The position numbers and the translations under genes are program-made. 64,000 nucleotides of DNA from Eublepharis macularius (taxonomy: Eukaryota; Chordata; Lepidosauria; Squamata; Eublepharidae): contig NC_072793.1 of NCBI RefSeq assembly GCF_028583425.1, positions 61,757,028 through 61,821,027 on the forward strand. Direction: 5' to 3'. Below are positions 23,946 through 34,774 of this stretch, piece by piece (the first letter of the stretch is position 1; each line of letters starts with the position of its first letter). A model generated the notes under the pieces. That model ran no database searches. It had not been told where the DNA came from and saw nothing but the letters and a program-made list of their open reading frames with translations.

Positions 23946-24515
23946 GCCATGTCACACTTGTAATAAATGAATTGTCCCTTACTCAGCCGCTGAAATTTAA
24001 TTATTCACAGCAGAAAATGCGTATCTCATCTCTTTTTGTTAAACAAATTAACACTCAAGGCTAAAAACAGCTATATATTAAACTGCACAGAACAGCAACC
24101 AGCAGCACAACTAAAAATAAAAATAGCTTGAAGTAAGCATAAAACAAGGTATGTTGAAGTTTTGCTGAAGAAGTGGCTTCTTTTGCTTTTGTGGCTGCAA
24201 GAACATCCAAACTGTTGGTGTGAGTGACTGTTATGGTGATGAATGATTCCTTTTTGTAGTATTTACCTGTTCTTAATCTGCTTCTGCATGTTACTTATTT
24301 TGTCATCATGACCTACAACTGGAATACCAATTATTCTATTTGTCCTTACTATGTGTGAAGTGGTAACAAATTATGTTACTGCAGTGATGAATATTTCAGC
24401 TTAATCTGCAGATCTCTGTTAGTTTCCTGAAAAGACATTCCCTTTTTATTCAGTGTGATGCAGTGGCTTGTCTTTCCAATGGCATAGTATACGTCTTTCA
24501 GTAACTGTAAGGGAG

Positions 24516-24565
24516 TTTCCATCGATCAGCAGTTAAGGGCCCATTTCCATTGATCAGCAGTTAAG
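24516..24565. repeat. 22-bp direct duplication
   Basis: TTTCCATCGATCAGCAGTTA and TTTCCATTGATCAGCAGTTA recur with a 28-bp period, one mismatch apart. Confidence 0.85.
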
Positions 24566-24895
24566 TTCTATGACACATGCAAATAATTTAAAAGTACGTA
24601 AACATCCTCAAAAATAAATGAGTATTCTAACACAAAATTAATATAAATAATGACTTCCTCTCAAAAGGACAAAATAACTGGACATGTTCAAAACATATGC
24701 TTAAGAGACCCATCTGATAAGTTTCAATGCTAACAACTGGACACTGTACTTAATCCTTTACTAAAAAGGAGCTATGGTGTCCAATATACCCTAAACATAA
24801 TTTTTTGCTATAGGCCTTAGATCTCTTCAGCTTAACTGGTATTATCGTCTTAGTAATAGATGGTTGTATACGGTCAGTGAATGGGGTGGCTGACA

Positions 24896-24950
24896 AAACA
24901 GGCATTTTGCCTAACCGGAAGCAATATTTAGTTAGGCAAAATGCCTGTTT
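24896..24950. repeat. perfect 20-bp inverted repeat
   Basis: AAACAGGCATTTTGCCTAAC (24896-24915) is the exact reverse complement of 24931-24950, with a 15-bp loop. Each arm also contains GGCATTTTGCC, itself palindromic. Function unknown. Confidence 0.95.
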
Positions 24951-26334
24951 CATATGGAATATAGGATCCCTTTTTTACCTTACAGCCTTCCCATGCACTG
25001 ATTGTTGTCACCCATCGGGCCCCCTGTACAGGCCTGCACTTCTAACCACAGTAAACACATATTCAAAACCCTCTCATTAATACAAAGAAACAAAACATAC
25101 AAACTTATTTACATGGCAAAACATTACAGGGGGGGTCATGCGGTGGAACTGATCTTCATGTGAACATCAGAGAGGAAGTCCCTAGCTGAAATGTCGTCTG
25201 TCTCGAATTCAGGGCCAAACTGTACATGCCACTGCCAATCTGTGAGCACTGAGCAGATATTACCTACATGTAATTTAGCTGCCAAAAAAAAAAGCGCAAC
25301 CATAGTAAGGGTAATTTTAACCCACCCTCCCCTGTGCTGTTTCCCAAATTAAAAATGACTCCTTGGGGGCTGGTACACTCCTGTTGTACCTCTATTCAGG
25401 CTAAAAGCAGCCTTTTGAAAGTCTTTGACTGGGAAAACAACAAAGAGGAATAATTAAATCCATAAGTACGATGGCGCCTATGAGTACCACATTGGGGACC
25501 CTGGGATTAAAAAAAAGAAAGCTGGGAATTCAGAGGACCTAGTAAATCCATTGTTATAAATTTATACCGATGGGTCAACCCCCAGCCCTCCACTGATAGG
25601 AGAAATGGTAGGCATACTAACATGCTTTGACTACTGTAATCCTTCAAAAAATAGATTGTTCCAAACCAAGTTTAGGAAATATTGCAGAAAAGTGGGAGAA
25701 AATACAGAAAGCGGACAATTAGGGGACAATGACATGTGGATGCCCCCCCCCCAAGTTCTGCTCCAAGCTGAGTATAATCTCTAGGTGAGCATTCTACATG
25801 TTGGGAATTCAGTCACAGATTCCCAGCGCCACATGTAGTTATGTCCTCAAATGCAGCCTAGGATGTATAGCAATTTAAGAACCGATTCCAATGGGTTTAG
25901 GGGAACATTTAATAAGAAAGGTACAAGCTAGACAGGTTGGGCCATGCATATCGGGGGTGGGTGAACACTTACATAAAAGGAGTGTGTGGGTGAGGGGAAC
26001 TAAAGCTTGTCCTATCCATTTATGCACCTTACCTGTGCTCTGTTGCTTCACATGTTTCTCCCCCTAGCTTGGCTCTCTTCTGCTGTTCCTCAGGTCTAAC
26101 CTCCCCTCTTTAATATGGAGATTAATTGTAATATGGACTATACCCAAGATTATTGTAGAGTTTACTGAGATAATGTATTGCAAACATGTAATGTATTATT
26201 ACATTCTTTAGACTTTATGTCAAGATTACTTAACTCAGATGTTTGCATAAACACTGTTCTGTATACACTGTCAGTTCAGCAACTCTCTTTGTAACCCTCC
26301 CCAAAACCCATTTCTGTGTTTATATAAAATTAGT

Positions 26335-26540
26335 GTTTATGGATTCACACTCCTATGCACCTGATGAAGTGTGCTCATGAAAAGTTATGCTGGAATGAAT
26401 GCATGAATGAATAAGGGAACTTTGATTCTTTAATGTTCTTATCCTGGAAGTTTAGTTGGTCTTTAAAGTGCTAGTGGACTCAAATCTTGATCTTCTACTG
26501 CAGACCAACATGGCTACCCACTTGAAACAATCTTCATGGA
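26335..26540 (+). mobile_element. diverged foldback-retroposon copy, hammerhead-like core
   Basis: The block CTGATGAAGTGTGCTCATGA, then AAAGTTATGCTGGAATGAAT, TTAGTTGGTCTTTAAAGTGC and CAGACCAACATGGCTACCCA matches one arm plus the unique flank of the family at 26868-27106, with an insertion of about 30 bp. CTGATGA lies at 26361-26367 and GAAA at 26379-26382. The stem between them has decayed. Confidence 0.7.
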
Positions 26541-26867
26541 ATAAATGTTGTTACATCTGTAAGGTACCACTATATTCCCGTTTAGTTTGCAGTAAAAGGG
26601 AAACTCCTTACTACTTCACTCTGCAAGTATATAGCTGATTGTATGTACAGGACCTGAAACAATAATTTAGAATGAACTAATCAAGAATAATAGTGCATCT
26701 CACATATGATACTCGGAAGTTCCATTTGATGGATATAGATTTGGAGGCTTTTTATATACTTATTTTTATATACTAAACCTATGCATCCCTTCCTATCCAC
26801 CAGATTGAGACTCATTGGCGCCCTTGAAAGTATTATGCCCAGAAGAAAGTAGGTAAAAGGTTAGACA

Positions 26868-27106
26868 AAATCAAAAAGAGTCCAGTAGCACCTTTAAGAC
26901 TAACCAATTTTATTTTAGCGTAAGCTTTCGAGAATCAAGTTCTCTTTGTCAGATGCCTGATACAGAGACTGTCTCTGTATCAGGCATCTGACAAAGAGAA
27001 CTTGATTCTCGAAAGCTTATGCTAAAATAAAATTGGTTAGTCTTAAAGGTGCTACTGGACTCTTTTTGATTTTGCTACCACAGACTAACACGGCTAACTT
27101 CTCTGC
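26868..27106. mobile_element. foldback retroposon, head-to-head dimer (family 1)
   Basis: Arms at 26866-26969 and 26971-27074 are inverted copies of 104 bp with one mismatch about a single central base. A unique flank (27075-27106, CTACCACAGACTAACACGGC and on) exists only on the right. A perfect 13-bp duplication AAAAGGTTAGACA flanks the whole (26855-26867 and 27107-27119). Duplications of this length suit target-primed or Penelope-like insertion better than cut-and-paste. Each arm carries the order CTGACAA, stem, GAAAGCTTATGCT, a hammerhead-like core with one core base changed here. It encodes no protein. Confidence 0.85.
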
Positions 27107-27119
27107 AAAAGGTTAGACA

Positions 27120-27630
27120 GTGTCCTTCCAAAATGAGGGCAGAGGAAAAAAAACTATGAAGACTGGAATTCCCCCAAATAGAGAGGCCAGCCCAGAATTG
27201 CATCTTCAAATCACAACTGACCCTAGATATGTTACGAGCCAATAAGATATCAAATATTAGAATACTGTAATATTGTTATGATTATCTGAAAGTATTAATT
27301 GCCTGTATTTCTATTGTAATTTTGATGAGCTCAGGACACAAGTAGACCACCTACTCCTGTGAAAATAAGCTCCTCCATTGTTTAAATTAAACAATCATAT
27401 ATTGCTTCATTCTACAGGACTCCGTGGTGTGTGTCTCTTATTGTGATTGGTGAGAGGGACACCTAAGGCACAAGTTTGTGCATAACACATTCAACAAGGT
27501 TTACTTCCAAAGAGAAGGAAAACAAATTTCCTTTGGTTGTGCAAACTCATAGATCTGCATCTCTTAACACAGGAAACTTTTTCACTCTGATACAGGTGTT
27601 GGATTCACCAAAGACATTCACCAAGACATT
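27120..27630. other. upstream flank of ERGIC1, nothing recognised
   Basis: No exon or repeat terminus recognised between the foldback element and the tandem repeat near the promoter. Confidence 0.4.
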
Positions 27631-28020
27631 CTGTATATGTGTTGTTAAGGCCCTGGGTGTCCAACTGTAAATATATAGCTCCCCCCACCCCTACACTTCC
27701 CTGGTTAACATTGCTCCCTTCTCCTGCCCTTATACCCATTTCTGTACAACGTCCCATTGTAAATATATAAGCCCCCCGTCCCCGTTAACATTCCTCCCTT
27801 CTGTATATGTGCAGTTAAGCCCTCGGGTTCCATTGTAAGTATGTAGCCTTCTACCTCCCTCTACCCTGGTTAACATAACTCCCTTCTCCTGCCTTTTTAC
27901 CCATTTCTGTATATGTGCAGTGAAGGCCTCGTGAGCCCCGTTGTAAATATAGAGCGCCCCCCCCCCCCCCGGCGCTCCTCTGTTTAACATTGCTGCCTTC
28001 TCCTGCCCTTGCAACCGCTT
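27631..28020. repeat. imperfect tandem repeat, about 110-bp unit, next to the ERGIC1 promoter
   Basis: Four successive units begin CTGTATATGTG or CTGTACAACG: 27631-27741, 27742-27800 (short), 27801-27906 and 27907-28020. Shared blocks in order are CTGTATATGTGCAGTTAAGG, CCATTGTAAATATATAG, a C-rich run, GGTTAACATTGCTCCCTTCT, CCTGCCCTTATACCCATTT. The last unit has higher GC (GGCGCTCCTC) and runs into the CpG island; GCTGTCCCC at 28021 may start a fifth unit. Origin unknown. It could contribute to the promoter or be an inert local expansion. Confidence 0.85.
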
Positions 28021-28440
28021 GCTGTCCCCTTTAACTTGGGGCGGAAGCAGCGCGGCGATCGGTCTCTGCCGCCCAATGAGTTCTTGCTGCGCGTCCTCTG
28101 GCCTGGCCGGGCTGGGTCCGTCACTTCCTGTCCCTGAAGCCGGCACGAGTGAAACTGAGATCCTGGGGAGGGGGTTGGGGGAGGTTGCATTGCCTTCGCC
28201 ACCAACATGCCCTTTGATTTCAGGAGGTGAGTGCGGCGACCCCAGGACAAAAAAAGGGAGTGAGCCCCCCTTCCCGCATAGGCAGATTCTGCAGCACTTG
28301 GGAAGGGGCAGGGGTAGGGGGAGCCCCCCCCCCCCTTGTTAGTCAGAGGAGGCGCTCACCTTATTCGCGAGCAAGAGGTAGAGGCGCATGCCTTGAATGC
28401 AGTCGTGCACGGTTGAATGGGGTGAAAGTGGCTGTTAGCA
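27950..28440 (+). promoter_or_regulatory. ERGIC1: CpG island and probable TATA-less ERGIC1 promoter
   Basis: GC-rich, CpG-dense block around coding exon 1, unlike the AT-rich surroundings. No TATA box is visible at a suitable place. A CCAAT box lies at 28073-28077, about 130 bp before the start codon. A TCACTTCCTG motif (ETS-like) lies at 28121-28130, and GGGGCGGAAG at about 28039 could bind Sp1-like factors. The transcription start is not fixed by sequence alone. The pattern fits a housekeeping promoter, as expected for a secretory-pathway gene. Confidence 0.75.
28207..28226 (+). CDS. ERGIC1: ERGIC1 coding exon 1 (N-terminal MPFDFR plus split Arg codon)
   Basis: ERGIC1 (ERGIC-32) is a two-pass membrane protein of the ER-Golgi intermediate compartment that partners ERGIC2 and ERGIC3 in early secretory transport. 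The exon encodes MPFDFR and the first two bases of another Arg codon, followed by the splice donor AG|GTGAGT at 28227. I chose this start because it gives the vertebrate ERGIC1 N-terminus MPFDFRRFDIYRKVPKDL exactly when joined to exon 2, and because the context CCAACATGC has A at -3. It lies in a CpG island. The intron is phase 2: AG plus the first G of exon 2 makes the second Arg. The 5' UTR is upstream but its start is unknown. The identity rests on recall of the family sequence; the rest of the gene lies outside the window. Confidence 0.93.
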
Positions 28441-28449
28441 AGCACAGCT

Positions 28450-28930
28450 GGCCAGTTGCATCACTATGCCTGGGGCAAAAAGCGGGGACGACACAAGATA
28501 ATTTTGTTTGTTTGTTCTAATGAATGATGGCCTCTGTTCTTGCAGTATTATTGTAATGGAGAAGTAAGCAGCTGGTAGCTGTAAGACAAATTTGGGATGA
28601 AGAAGGGTGCTGTCATGATTCCCTTTGCCAAGCCAGAGATAAAAGAGGAGTGTGTAGGAAGCAAACCTTTTTTAAAAAAATGAGTTTGGTTTGCAGGGCT
28701 ATTAAAGTTGAAGCCTTACCCCAATATCTCCTGTTCTCTTCTATAACAAAACCAGCTGCTATCCAGGGTCATAATTGTGCTGAATGAACTGGAAATAGAA
28801 CAATTGGAAAGTGATGGAAGCAAGTGGCAATATTCATTACCCATTTTGAGGGCTTATTAAAGATAGGTGGTTCAGAGGGAGACATCTGGAGTCACTATTA
28901 GAGCCACTGGAGTAATGGGAGGTATAGTTG
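28450..28930. other. intron 1, nothing recognised
   Basis: No repeat or conserved element recognised just downstream of the CpG island. Confidence 0.4.
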
Positions 28931-28935
28931 GAGCA

Positions 28936-29170
28936 GCCAGTGTGAGAGTGTATATAGTGGTTAGAGCATTGGACTAGAATCTGGGAGAACCTGCTTCGAA
29001 TCACAGTGCCATAGAAGCTTGCTGGGTGATTTTGAGTGAGTCATACACTTTCAGCCTAACCTATCTCACAGAGGTTTTGTGAGGATGTAATAGAGAAGAG
29101 GAGAAAGATGTAAGCCACTTTGCGTCCCCACTGGGGGGAACAGCAGGGTAAAAATGAAATAAATAAATTA
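28936..29170 (+). mobile_element. tRNA-derived SINE (family B)
   Basis: The head GCCAGTGTGAGAGTGTATAT-AGTGGTTAGAGCATTGGACTA and B-box-like CTTCGAATC are followed by the body (GCTGGGTGATTTTGAGTGAG, CCTAACCTATCTCACAG) and an AAATAAATAAATTA tail. About 10 bp seem inserted in the head. Confidence 0.85.
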
Positions 29171-29290
29171 TAAGAGAACTAAGGAATGAAGGCATGGAAA
29201 ATTAGCAGTGCTTATGGTGGAGGGAAACTGAAGTAAGAACACAATGACTGTTGTTGAGATTATATGTGTCTGATATTGGTTTCACTTAAT

Positions 29291-29420
29291 GACAGCACCA
29301 ACAAAAACAACAAGTGTGCTTGCATACCGCTCTTCTAGACAGATTAGTGTCTCTCTCAGAGCGGTGAACTCAGTCAGTTTTATTATTAGTCCCACAATTC
29401 AGCTGGAGCTAAGGAGTGTG
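29291..29420 (-). mobile_element. 3' part of a Sauria-type SINE, antisense
   Basis: AACAAAAACAACAAG, GCATACCGCTCTTCTAGACA, CAGAGCGGTGAACTCAG and TTATTATTAGTCCCACAATT resemble the reverse complement of the Bov-B-like SINE tail (ACCACTTTGAGCGGG, GTCCTGAAGGGTGGTATGT). It is diverged and truncated. Confidence 0.5.
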
Positions 29421-29429
29421 GCTTATGCT

Positions 29430-30500
29430 TTTGAAATGGCATCCTTATATACCTATCAACCCTCTGCAAAAGTAGTCCTTGCTGTTATATCACCTGTCAC
29501 AATTTCACTATCAAAATGCTTGTGATCTCCAAACGTTGATACGTGCTCAGTGATACTGTTCTGGCATTCCTTCTGCCTTTCCTTCATATCTGTTTCTTCC
29601 ATTTTGTTGTTTGAGCCTAGGTTTGGTAGTTCTGTAGTTATTTTGTAAAGACTCTTTACAGATCTTATATTCTCTGTATGTTTCCTTCTAACGTTTCTGC
29701 TTATATCTTATATTAATTCTGTTATGCAATGCAGGGTGATGTGAGCAGGTCTGGTGAGGTGGCATTAAATAAATATGATTTTTAAAAAGGAATTATAGAT
29801 AAAGAGTTTTTTCTTTCATTCTCATTGTTTTCAGTTGCTTTTCTTCCATCTTTATTCATTAGGTCTTCAGATCAGATGATTAGTATTGGCAAAGTATGTG
29901 GGTATATATAGGACGGCAAATTTTTGCAAAGAAGTCTTCTCTGGCATAAGATTAGTATTGCCCTAAAATAATTCAATTGCTATAACAGAGGAGGCAAGGT
30001 CCCCTTGTATTCTACTGCAAGTCACTACTGAGACAGCCATTTCTGGTTGTATGTCTCAGATCATCTGCAGAAGGAGCCACAACCATATTCCAAAACTTCA
30101 TTTGCTCTCATATCATGGGGCAATGCAGTGCTCAAGTCATCCCTGCCACCTCTGCTTTCAAAGGTCCCACATTTGCAGATGTTTTCCAGAGGTCTCATCT
30201 GCCTAAGGGATGGGAGAACATAGAAATGTAGTCCTTACGGAAGAAAACATGCTATTATTATATAACACTTGATATGCTAGGTGCTTAGTGAGGTCTACGC
30301 CCCAAAGCGCTTATGACATAACTTTGGTCAGAGTAAACACACAAGCAGCAGGCTTATAGGTAGGGTGTGGTGGCCTGGCTGATGGACATGGGTGATTGTA
30401 AAGAAGGTTCAGCTTTGGAGGAGTGAATAGAAGGGTGTGTAGAAGTTTGAGGCTCTTCCAGACCTAGTATTATTATTATATAATGTTGTTAAATTACAGA
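29430..30500. other. intron 1, nothing recognised
   Basis: No feature recognised. Confidence 0.4.
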
Positions 30501-30507
30501 TTTCGAT

Positions 30508-30655
30508 CAAGATGGAAATAGCTGTATTAGTCTGTCTGTAGCAGTAGAAAAGAGTAAGAGTCCAGTAGCACCTATATGACTAACAAAATTTGTGGTAGGG
30601 TATGAGCTTTCGTGAGCCACAGCTCACTTCTTCAGATACTTCTTCAGATCTGATA
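30508..30655 (-). mobile_element. foldback-retroposon family 1, single arm
   Basis: TAGCTGTATTAGTCTGTCTG, AGAGTCCAGTAGCACCTATA, GACTAACAAAATTTGTGG and GAGCTTTCGTGAGCCACAGC match the unique flank plus one arm of family 1. Only part of the core hairpin region (CTCACTTCTTCAG) remains, followed by a short duplication of CTTCTTCAGAT. Confidence 0.75.
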
Positions 30656-31412
30656 TATTTCTATCAGATACTTGAGTTGCATTGGAGAAGGGTTAGAGAA
30701 TTATCTTTAATATTTTTTGCCATCTTAAATAAGTTGAGAGAATGCTATATGATTTATGACAGGACAGACTATAATGGACAATAGTTGATTCCTCCCACTT
30801 TTTCTGTAGGCAGAACCCTGAAAATTCTGATATTTACATTATTTATGTATCAAGTACTAAAACTTATTTAGCGGGGCTGTCCAGACAGGATATTCATGCA
30901 TTATGAATGCAGCCTGTGGTATAACCATGAGTCAGTCATTTCTTTTGAGTAGAACCAAGAATCAGTGTATAAAAAGTACAGTCCAGATTTATTCACTTTG
31001 GTTGAACAACAGGAATAAAAAAGTGCATTCCCTGAGGAGCTAGATGATTGCAGTACTTCTGTTTTTTGTGCATTCTGAGCACTCTGTATTATCTGGAAGC
31101 TGAGTCAATAGTTCTCCCGTCACTTTTTTCCTTGATTCCAGCATTCATGTTTTCTTATTCTACAGAAGAGATTACAATTTAGGCAGTTGCCATTGCGTAG
31201 AATTCATATCAATAGCTAATGGAAAATACATATTTGAGAGTGGTTTTGAATCTCAAAGGCCCTTTTGTGGAGAATTGAATTAGATTGTCAGGCTGATAAT
31301 TTGTTCTGTTCCCCTGTCTCTGTGTTTGTTCTTTCCTTGTGTATTTCAGTGGCAGTATTAATTCTGCACAGTTCGTTAGCAAAAAGAAAAAAAAAGTTTA
31401 ACTTGTTCTACA

Positions 31413-31510
31413 AGAATTGTAGATAGCCATGTTGATCCATGGAATAACTTCAAAGAACAATAGTGGCACTATATGAAAAAAAACACATTAAATGGTGGAT
31501 GCAAGCTTCC
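31413..31510 (-). repeat. diverged family 1 foldback fragment
   Basis: TTGTAGATAGCCATGTTGAT, AACAATAGTGGCACTATATG and ACATTAAATGGTGGATGCAAGC follow the order of the family 1 arm (ttagccatgttagtc, agtagcacc, ataagc), but with many changes. Confidence 0.4.
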
Positions 31511-31511
31511 T

Positions 31512-32040
31512 GGTTTCCCCAGAACTCTTAATTGGGTTGGTTTTATATACAGAAAGGGTGTTCCAAGTTCTTTTCTGTAGTATGTCATATTGTTTCTGAG
31601 GCTAGATGGCAAAAGACATTTTTTGCACAGCAAAGGGAGTGCCAGCTTCTTATTACCTTGCTTTGCCTATGAGATGAGATCACCTGTACTTAATCTTGCT
31701 TTAGTATTGTCTACTGATTAATGCCTATGGTATCTTCCAAAATTTAGTTATATATATTATAAGCAGTTGGAGAGAAATGGCTGGGGAAAAGACCTTATTC
31801 TTTATTTCCTCATGTAGTGGTAGCTGGTTTATTAAAATTTCTGTGTAACGAAGGGGATTGTAGGAACATATATAATAAAAACGTAGATTACCTGATCTGG
31901 AGCAAGAACATGTTCATTACATTTACCAACACCAAGTGGTGATGAAACTGTCCCTATGTACCCATTTTACTTCCCAGATCTATGTAGAAGGTTTTTAAAG
32001 CATGGTATAGAATTAGGGAACATAAAAACATGGAGCAAAT
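31512..32040. other. intron 1, nothing recognised
   Basis: No feature recognised. Confidence 0.4.
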
Positions 32041-32044
32041 TCAT

Positions 32045-33715
32045 CTTTCTAATATATATTTTTCATAAGAACATAAATCCTGTTGGATTGGACCAGTGGT
32101 CCATCTAGTATCCTGTCACACACTGTGGACAACCTGTTGCTATGGAGGGCCAGCTACAGGGCATAGAGACTGAGTCCTTCCCTCGAAGTTATCTCTTGGC
32201 ACTGGCATTCAGAGATTCATTGCCTCTGGATGTAAAGGTTTCATTTAGTCACTATGGCTAGTAGTCATTGATAAACCTATCTTCCATGACTCCGTCTAAT
32301 CACCTTTTAAAGTTGTCTATGCCTGTGGACATCACTGCATCCTCTGGCAGTCAGTTGCACATCTTCATCACTCATTGTGTTAAGAAGTATTTTTTGTCCA
32401 TCCTGAATCTACTGCCCATCAACTTCATTGAATGCTCCTGAGATTTAGTATTATGGGAGAGGGAGAAAAAGTTCTCTCTGTTCACTCTCTCTGTCCCAGG
32501 CATAATTTTATAAACCTCTGTTGTTCTCCCTTAGTCATCTCTTTTTTAAAAGTCCCAGACTCTTCAGCCTTTCCTCATAGGAAAGGTGCTCCAATCCCCT
32601 AAACATCTTGGTTGTCCTCTTCTGTACTTTTTCCAGATCTGCAGTGTCCTTTTGGAGATACAGTGAATAGAACTGCACATAGTATTCTAAATGAGGCCAC
32701 ACTATAAATCTATACAGGAACATTATAATTGTCGAAGGCTTTCACGGCCGGAGAACAATGGTTGTTGTGGGTTTTCTGGGCTGTATTGCCGTGGTCTTGG
32801 CATTGTAGTTCCTGACGTTTCGCCAGCAGCTGTGGCTGGCATCTTCAGAGGTGTAGCACCAAAAGACAGAGATCTCTCAGTGTCACTGTGACACTGAGAG
32901 ATCTCTGTCTTTTGGTGCTACACCTCTGAAGATGCCAGCCACAGCTGCTGGCGAAACGTCTGGAACTACAATGCCAAGACCACGGCAATACAGCCCGGAA
33001 AACCCACAACAACCAACATTATAATTATTGGCCACTTTATTATAAAATCCTTTTCCTAATAATCCCCAGCATAGAGTTTTGCTTTATTCACAGCTGCGGC
33101 ACACTGAATTGACACTTTAATTGAACTATCCACTACAACCCTACAACCCTTTCATTAAGTTCAGACCCTATTAGCATATACTTGATGTTGGGATCTTTTG
33201 TTCCAGCGTGTATCTCCTTATAGTTGCTTACACTGAACTTCATTTGCCACATTGTTGCCCACTCACCCAATTTATGGAGATTTTCACAGAGCCTGTCACA
33301 GTCAACTTTGGTTTTACTATCCTGAATAGTTTTGTGTCATCTGCAAACTTGGACACTACACTGCTTACTCCCAGTTCCAGATCATTTATGAACAAATTAA
33401 TAGTGCTGGCCCCAATACCTTTCCTTGTGGGGCCCTTTTGCTTACTTCTCTCCATTGCAAGAACTGCCCATTTATTCCTACTATTTGCTTCCTGTTGCTT
33501 AATCAATTTTTAATCCATGAGAGGACTTACTAAGTTTACTGAGGAGTCTTTGGTGAGGAACCTTTTAAAAGCCTTTTGAAACTCCAAGTAAATAGTGTCT
33601 ACTGAGTCACCGTTATCTATATGCTTGCTCACTTTCTCTAAGAACTCCAAAAGATCGACAAGGCAGGACTTGCGTTTGCAGAAGCCATGCTGATTTTCTC
33701 TCAGCATGCTTTGTT
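32045..33715 (-). mobile_element. antisense CR1-type LINE, split by a foldback element
   Basis: On the - strand the RT block KFADDTKLFRIV lies at about 33310-33350, and ENQHGFCKRKSCLVDLLEF at about 33635-33700. VWPHLEYYVQF and YEERLKSLGLL lie at about 32540-32700. These are standard CR1 RT features. The 3' end is near 32064 (GGACCAGTGGTCCATCTAG). The copy is interrupted at 32731-33014 by the foldback retroposon. Frames are broken, but many motifs are readable. Confidence 0.9.
32731..33014. mobile_element. foldback retroposon, head-to-head dimer (family 2)
   Basis: Arms of 127 bp at 32760-32886 and 32888-33014 are inverted copies with about two mismatches. A unique flank (32731-32759, GTCGAAGGCTTTCACGGCCG) occurs on the left only. 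A perfect 12-bp duplication AACATTATAATT flanks the element (32719-32730 and 33015-33026). The + arm has CTGAAGA (32926-32932), the stem GCCAGC/GCTGGC and GAAA (32953-32956), which is hammerhead-like with one extra base before the stem. The - strand arm has the same. The sequence is unrelated to family 1, but the architecture is the same. No protein is encoded. Confidence 0.88.
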
Positions 33716-33719
33716 CCTC

Positions 33720-34670
33720 TATGTGCCTAATAATTCCAATTGCACTTTTAATTTGAATCCTCTTTATGCTAACACTTCCCTCATTTTGGTATCCTTATCT
33801 TGGGAGACACAACCTATGCTTTTGGACCTATTTAATTATTTTCTGCTGGATGTAACAAACAACAGTGTATGGGGGATGGAGTCTGAATGTCATAATGATC
33901 ACTTATGACATCATGGTTTGTGATTATTGTTTCCCGGACAACATGTTTGTGGCAATTTCACCTACATTTAGTTAAGTCAGAGAAAGTGTGTTGGCAAAGG
34001 TGAGTGTGAATGTTGAAGGGTTTGTCTGCGTATGGTTTTGTTCATGGAAAACAGCAAAATGTCAAGTATCTGTTACTGATGATCTTATCAAATGCATAAG
34101 TAATGCATGAAGATAATTTTGCCGTGATGGTGTTGCTAATTTTATTTTGCTCCTAAAACAGTGCTCTAAATAGTCACTTTGTAATTAGTAACTGGTACTT
34201 TAAAATTAATTAGCAAAATAGTGACCCAAGTAAGCTTGTTGGTAAGCAACAGATGAGGTTTTCACAGGTACCCCTTGGAATGATAACGTAATGGAGAGGC
34301 GTTTAATCTGGTTGCTCAGATTGCTACAGTGTACAGGGAAAAGTTTCTTAAATGAAGTATATTGGCCTCCCCCCTCCTGAAATAGCGTAAAGGATGAGAA
34401 ACTGCTTGACTCCATAAGCGGACTCTCAGTGCGTATATGTCCACATTTACCTGACAATTACTATGAAAACACCACAGAGCTCTTATTTTTGGGCTTGCCT
34501 TCCTTATGATGCCACTATAAAATCGGGGTTGGATGGGCCTGATAAAATAGTGTTGCAGTTATGGGATGTAATTGTTATATTTTTACATTTTACATAAAGG
34601 ATCTTATGTTAATGGATCCTGAAATCCTCTGTATAGTGAAATAAAAATCTGAAAACTGTAGCAGTATTTT
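33720..34670. other. intron 1, nothing recognised
   Basis: No feature recognised. Confidence 0.4.
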
Positions 34671-34673
34671 AAA

Positions 34674-34760
34674 GTCTTTTTTTAAAAATGATTTTTATAG
34701 AAAAATTTGAACATTGATTACAAAAAAGAAAATGAAAAACAATTTTTATTATTGTCTGAA
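34674..34760 (-). mobile_element. possible L1-like LINE 3' end, antisense
   Basis: TTTTTTTAAAAATGATTTTTATAGAAAAATTTGAACATTG is poly-T led and resembles the clearer L1-like 3' end at 43946. It is weak and short. Confidence 0.3.
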
Positions 34761-34774
34761 AAGAGTAACTTCTG

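Larger units (their letters stand above)
23946..26330. other. intergenic; one hairpin and one short tandem duplication
   Basis: No host exon recognised. It holds a perfect 20-bp hairpin (24896-24950) and a 28-bp-period duplication (24516-24565), listed separately. Some AT-rich parts may be old unrecognised repeats. Confidence 0.4.

Noticed and set aside
27631-28020. CRISPR-like array
   Set aside because: Units are long, imperfect and directly joined without spacers, in a vertebrate genome.
27730-28342. Antisense and sense open frames across the CpG island as separate genes
   Set aside because: They overlap the tandem repeat and the ERGIC1 first exon and have no recognisable domain. The ERGIC1 exon has exact family sequence and splice signals.
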